From Saprospiraceae bacterium (GTDB taxonomy: Bacteria > Bacteroidota > Bacteroidia > Chitinophagales > Saprospiraceae), in contig JAHDBO010000076.1 of NCBI GenBank assembly GCA_020630355.1, positions 1 through 8,586 on the forward strand: a stretch of DNA of 8,586 nucleotides, written 5' to 3'. This document shows, piece after piece, positions 6,052 to 8,586 of this stretch (its first letter is position 1; every line of letters begins with the position of its first letter). Under the pieces are notes generated by a model. It had not been told where the DNA came from. It did not search any database and saw only the letters and a program-made list of their open reading frames with translations. The position numbers and the translations under genes are program-made.

Positions 6052-7299
6052 ATGAAAAGAGTTGTTGTTACTGGAATCGGCGCTCTAACGCCTATCGGCA
6101 ACACCGCCAAAGAGTATTGGGAAGCGCTAAAAGCTGGAAAAAGCGGTGCTGCACCAATCACCTTATTCGACACTACGGAGTTTAAAACAAAGTTTGCCTG
6201 TGAAGTCAAAGACTTCAATGCACAAGACCATATAGATAGAAGGGAAGCGCGTCGTATGGATCGTTTCACCCAATTCGCAATGGTTTCGGCTCATGAAGCC
6301 ATTGAGGATTCTGGTCTAGATTTAGAAAAAATCGACCTAGACCGTGCGGGTGTGATATGGGGTGCAGGAGTAGGTGGTTTGCGCACCATGGAAATCGAAA
6401 TAGAAGGCTTCCTGAAAGGCAACGGCATCCCTCGTTTCAACCCGCTTTTCATCCCTAAGATGATTCCAGACATTGCACCTGGGCAGATTTCCATTAAGTA
6501 TGGCTTCCGAGGAATCAATTATGCCACTGTATCTGCTTGTGCCTCTTCTTCCCATGCCATCATCAATGCCATGGACTACATCCGTCTAGGTAAGGCTGAT
6601 ATTTTCATAGCAGGTGGTTCTGAATCTACGGTGACTTATTCTGGCATGGGCGGATTCAACTCATTGAAGGCACTTTCTACTCGAAACGATGACCCTCAAG
6701 GCGCTTCTCGACCATTTGATAAAGACCGTGACGGCTTCGTACTAGGAGAAGGCTCTGCTAGTTTGATATTAGAATCTTATGAACACGCCATAGCCAGAGG
6801 AGCCAAAATATATGCAGAAATTGTGGGTGGAGCCATGACTGCGGATGCGTATCATATCACTGCACCCCATCCAGAAGGAATTGGTGCTTCCAATGTAATG
6901 AGATTAGCCTTGGAGGATGCCAAAATAAATAAAGACGAGGTCGGATACATCAACGTACACGGCACATCCACACCGCTAGGAGACGTAGCAGAAGCGAAAG
7001 CAATTCAAAAAGTATTTGGAGATGCCGCATATAATTTGAATATTAGTTCTACCAAATCAATGACTGGTCACCTCCTTGGTGCTGCTGGTGCAGTTGAAGC
7101 GGTTGCTGCGGTGCTTTCTGTAAAAAACAATATCGTACCGCCGACTATTAACCATGCTACTGCCGACCCCGAAATTGACCCAAAATTGAATTTCACCTTC
7201 AATGCTGCCCAAGAAAGGGAGTTAAACTATGCATTGAGCAATACCTTTGGATTTGGAGGACATAACACATCAGTGGTATTCAAAAAATTTCAAGGTTAA
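6052..7299 (+). CDS. fabF: Beta-ketoacyl-ACP synthase II
   Basis: This 415-residue thiolase-fold condensing enzyme extends acyl-ACP with malonyl-ACP (decarboxylative Claisen condensation) in cytosolic fatty-acid elongation. The catalytic Cys163 lies in VSACASSSHA (160-169). The two active-site histidines are His303 in HGTSTPLGD (303-311) and His340 in TKSMTGHLLG (334-343), with Lys335 nearby. These numbers coincide with the E. coli FabF triad Cys163/His303/His340. The gating loop NTFGFGGHN (397-405) is intact. Length and domain content are normal, so this is a working KAS II rather than a chain-length factor, which would lack the Cys. ATG 6052 begins the typical KRVVVTGIGALTPIG start. It lies 262 bases after acpP with a terminator and promoter between, and 224 bases before rnc. 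Confidence 0.97.
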   Translation: MKRVVVTGIGALTPIGNTAKEYWEALKAGKSGAAPITLFDTTEFKTKFACEVKDFNAQDHIDRREARRMDRFTQFAMVSAHEAIEDSGLDLEKIDLDRAGVIWGAGVGGLRTMEIEIEGFLKGNGIPRFNPLFIPKMIPDIAPGQISIKYGFRGINYATVSACASSSHAIINAMDYIRLGKADIFIAGGSESTVTYSGMGGFNSLKALSTRNDDPQGASRPFDKDRDGFVLGEGSASLILESYEHAIARGAKIYAEIVGGAMTADAYHITAPHPEGIGASNVMRLALEDAKINKDEVGYINVHGTSTPLGDVAEAKAIQKVFGDAAYNLNISSTKSMTGHLLGAAGAVEAVAAVLSVKNNIVPPTINHATADPEIDPKLNFTFNAAQERELNYALSNTFGFGGHNTSVVFKKFQG

Positions 7300-7463
7300 T
7301 AGGCTTGGATAAAATCCATGACTTTAGTAAGTTAGTCTTTAGCCTTTTTTGAAAGACATAAGACTTTAGGGACTTAGCAAAAAATAAACTACGCACCTAC
7401 CTTGTTTTGCGTAACCTATTAATTTCTAAATCCCTTAATCAAAAATTTAATAAATAATAAAAG

Positions 7464-7499
7464 CCGATAAAATAGCTCGACTCGATGCCATTTTATCGG
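7464..7499 (+). promoter_or_regulatory. Stem-loop in the rnc leader
   Basis: CCGATAAAAT (7464-7473) and ATTTTATCGG (7490-7499) form a perfect 10-bp stem. A G-T pair can extend it at the base, and the loop can pair further (GC 7475-7476 with 7487-7488, TC 7477-7478 with 7484-7485). It ends 24 bases before the rnc start. Only TCTCTCT follows, not a T-run, so it is a poor terminator for fabF. RNase III genes elsewhere are known to be autoregulated by cleavage of a leader stem-loop, which makes this a candidate site. Confidence 0.5.
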
Positions 7500-7523
7500 T
7501 CTCTCTAAACTACCTTCTATCGC

Positions 7524-8264
7524 TTGCTCCTCTATAGGTTCATAAAAAGGTTTTACAACTATTTTCTCTCAAAAGACAAGGGCTTTGCGAGAAGAATGCG
7601 CTCTTTGCTTGGGTTCGTGCCTTGTAATTTGCACCTTTTTAAATTGGCTTTCCTGCACAAATCCACCGCCAACGAAAAAATCAGGGCCACTCAGAACAAT
7701 GAACGTTTAGAGTATCTAGGAGACGCCATCTTGGGAACAATAGTAGCAGAATACCTTTTTAAAAAATATCCTAATAGCGATGAGGGCTTCATGACCAAGA
7801 TGCGCTCAAAAATCGTTAAGCGGAAGTCTTTGAACTTAGTGGCAGATAAAATGGGCTTGGATGTTTTTCTATCAGAATACAACAACAACCGTCTAAGTCG
7901 TTCGATGCTAGGAAACGCTTTAGAAGCTTTGGTAGGAGCGATATACTTAGAACGAGGTTATGAAAAAACCCGTCGATTTATTGTACGCAAAATGCTCCGC
8001 AACTATCTAGATATTCAAGAACTAGAAACTTATGACGACAACTACAAAAGCCAACTCCTAGAATGGTGTCAAAAAAACAACAAAACGATTTCCTACGAAG
8101 TGTTGGTCAAATATAAATTTGAAAAGCGAGACCGCTTCAAGGTAGCGGTACTCATCGATGAGAAAAAAATGGGCACTGCAGATGATTTCAATAAGAAATC
8201 AGCCGAACAAACTGCCTCTGAAAAAGCCCTTCATAAATTGGGTTTACTAGTAGAAGAAGGCTAA
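7524..8264 (+). CDS. rnc: Ribonuclease III
   Basis: This 246-residue cytosolic endonuclease cleaves double-stranded RNA in rRNA and mRNA processing. The N-terminal catalytic domain holds the signature NERLEYLGDA (59-68), with metal-binding residues Glu60, Glu63 and Asp67. The second cluster is GNALEALVGAIYLERG (130-145): Glu134 is the essential glutamate, but Asn131 stands where E. coli has Asp114. A dsRNA-binding domain follows (about 173-242), ending in KKSAEQTASEKAL (224-236). The frame is open only from 7509 and has no ATG before 7596. TTG 7524 is chosen because the residues between (KDKGFARRMRSLLGF) look like the normal family N-terminus, which ATG 7596 would truncate. Nothing resembling a clear promoter precedes it, so cotranscription with fabF is likely. 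Its stop overlaps the convergent gene. Confidence 0.93.
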   Translation: MLLYRFIKRFYNYFLSKDKGFARRMRSLLGFVPCNLHLFKLAFLHKSTANEKIRATQNNERLEYLGDAILGTIVAEYLFKKYPNSDEGFMTKMRSKIVKRKSLNLVADKMGLDVFLSEYNNNRLSRSMLGNALEALVGAIYLERGYEKTRRFIVRKMLRNYLDIQELETYDDNYKSQLLEWCQKNNKTISYEVLVKYKFEKRDRFKVAVLIDEKKMGTADDFNKKSAEQTASEKALHKLGLLVEEG

Positions 8265-8586
8265 TTCACAACCTTCTCCCTACTCCAGGTGCGCCACCCT
8301 TCCAGATAATACTCCAGCAATAATGGGAAGTCGAGTGTGCTATGTTCAATAGAATCTATCCTTACATCTTTATCGAAAGTAAACAGCTTATGGATACTCT
8401 CTTTTTCTAGAAACTTGGTTTCTACCTTCAAATCAATTTCCTCTAACTCCAGATTCAAATCAGAAGCCATTATAAAACCCCACTCACCAAAGGAAGGTAC
8501 ATAAGCATGATAAGGATAAACATTTTTAAATCCAGCGGAAGCAACCGTTTCTTTGATACACCAATAGGCTTTTGTGGTATGATAAG
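8261..8586 (-). CDS. Spermidine synthase-like protein, C-terminal part (cut by window edge)
   Basis: The frame is open from the right edge to TAG at 8263-8261, giving 107 complete residues. The beginning of the gene lies outside. The visible part matches the end of polyamine aminopropyltransferases: helix KAYWCIKETVASAGF, then YPYHAYVPSFGEWGFIMAS, where the PSFG-WGF block closes the catalytic fold. The terminal STLDFPLLLEYYLEGWRTW is also typical. These enzymes transfer aminopropyl from decarboxylated SAM to putrescine. The long bacterial forms have an N-terminal membrane region, and the C-terminal pattern resembles those, but the part that would show it is missing. The ATG at 8470 is internal and not the start, since homology continues upstream of it. 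The gene converges on rnc with a 4-base overlap. Confidence 0.85.
   Translation of the reverse strand, partial: YHTTKAYWCIKETVASAGFKNVYPYHAYVPSFGEWGFIMASDLNLELEEIDLKVETKFLEKESIHKLFTFDKDVRIDSIEHSTLDFPLLLEYYLEGWRTWSREKVVN

Noticed and set aside
8468..8470. ATG at 8470 as the start of a 69-residue minus-strand gene
   Set aside because: The same frame stays open to the window edge and carries the spermidine synthase PSFG-WGF block immediately upstream, so this Met is internal.

Overview
The window looks like ordinary chromosome of a member of the Bacteroidota, at roughly 40% GC. Three things point there. Gene starts lack clear Shine-Dalgarno sequences. Several genes are preceded by close matches to the Bacteroidota promoter (-7 TAnnTTTG, with a -33 TTG or TTTG about 16-20 bases upstream). 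The gene content also fits: the acpP-fabF-rnc neighbourhood, a DUF5606 protein and a Tat-exported GH109-type protein. I cannot resolve the order or family.

Layout. Bases 1-215 hold no convincing gene, but contain a leftward promoter-like sequence whose gene must start beyond the left edge. A small SAM-dependent methyltransferase of the PmtA/KsgA-like type lies on the minus strand (216-788). It is divergent from a 473-residue, strongly conserved protein of unknown function (989-2410), which is followed on the same strand by a DUF5606 protein (2469-2888). A perfect 14-bp hairpin (2896-2935) terminates that side and also serves the convergent sugar-nucleotidyltransferase gene (2956-3861, minus). 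Divergent from the latter is a secreted GH109/Gfo-Idh-MocA protein (3940-5319).

The right third is fatty-acid and RNA housekeeping: acyl carrier protein (5553-5789), a terminator, a separate promoter and structured leader, then beta-ketoacyl-ACP synthase II (6052-7299), and RNase III (7524-8264, TTG start) preceded by a stem-loop. RNase III converges on the C-terminal part of a spermidine synthase-like gene on the minus strand (8261-8586, cut by the window edge), and their stop codons overlap.

Functionally, AcpP carries the growing acyl chain that FabF elongates. RNase III is a frequent genomic neighbour of these genes rather than part of the pathway. The other genes look like independently transcribed core or near-core genes. 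I see no mobile element, CRISPR array, tRNA, rRNA or defence-like cassette, and no evidence of a novel multi-gene system. The most interesting material is regulatory: structured leaders before fabF and rnc, a duplicated 12-bp motif upstream of acpP, a twice-occurring inverted repeat, and an Asp-to-Asn substitution in the RNase III active site.
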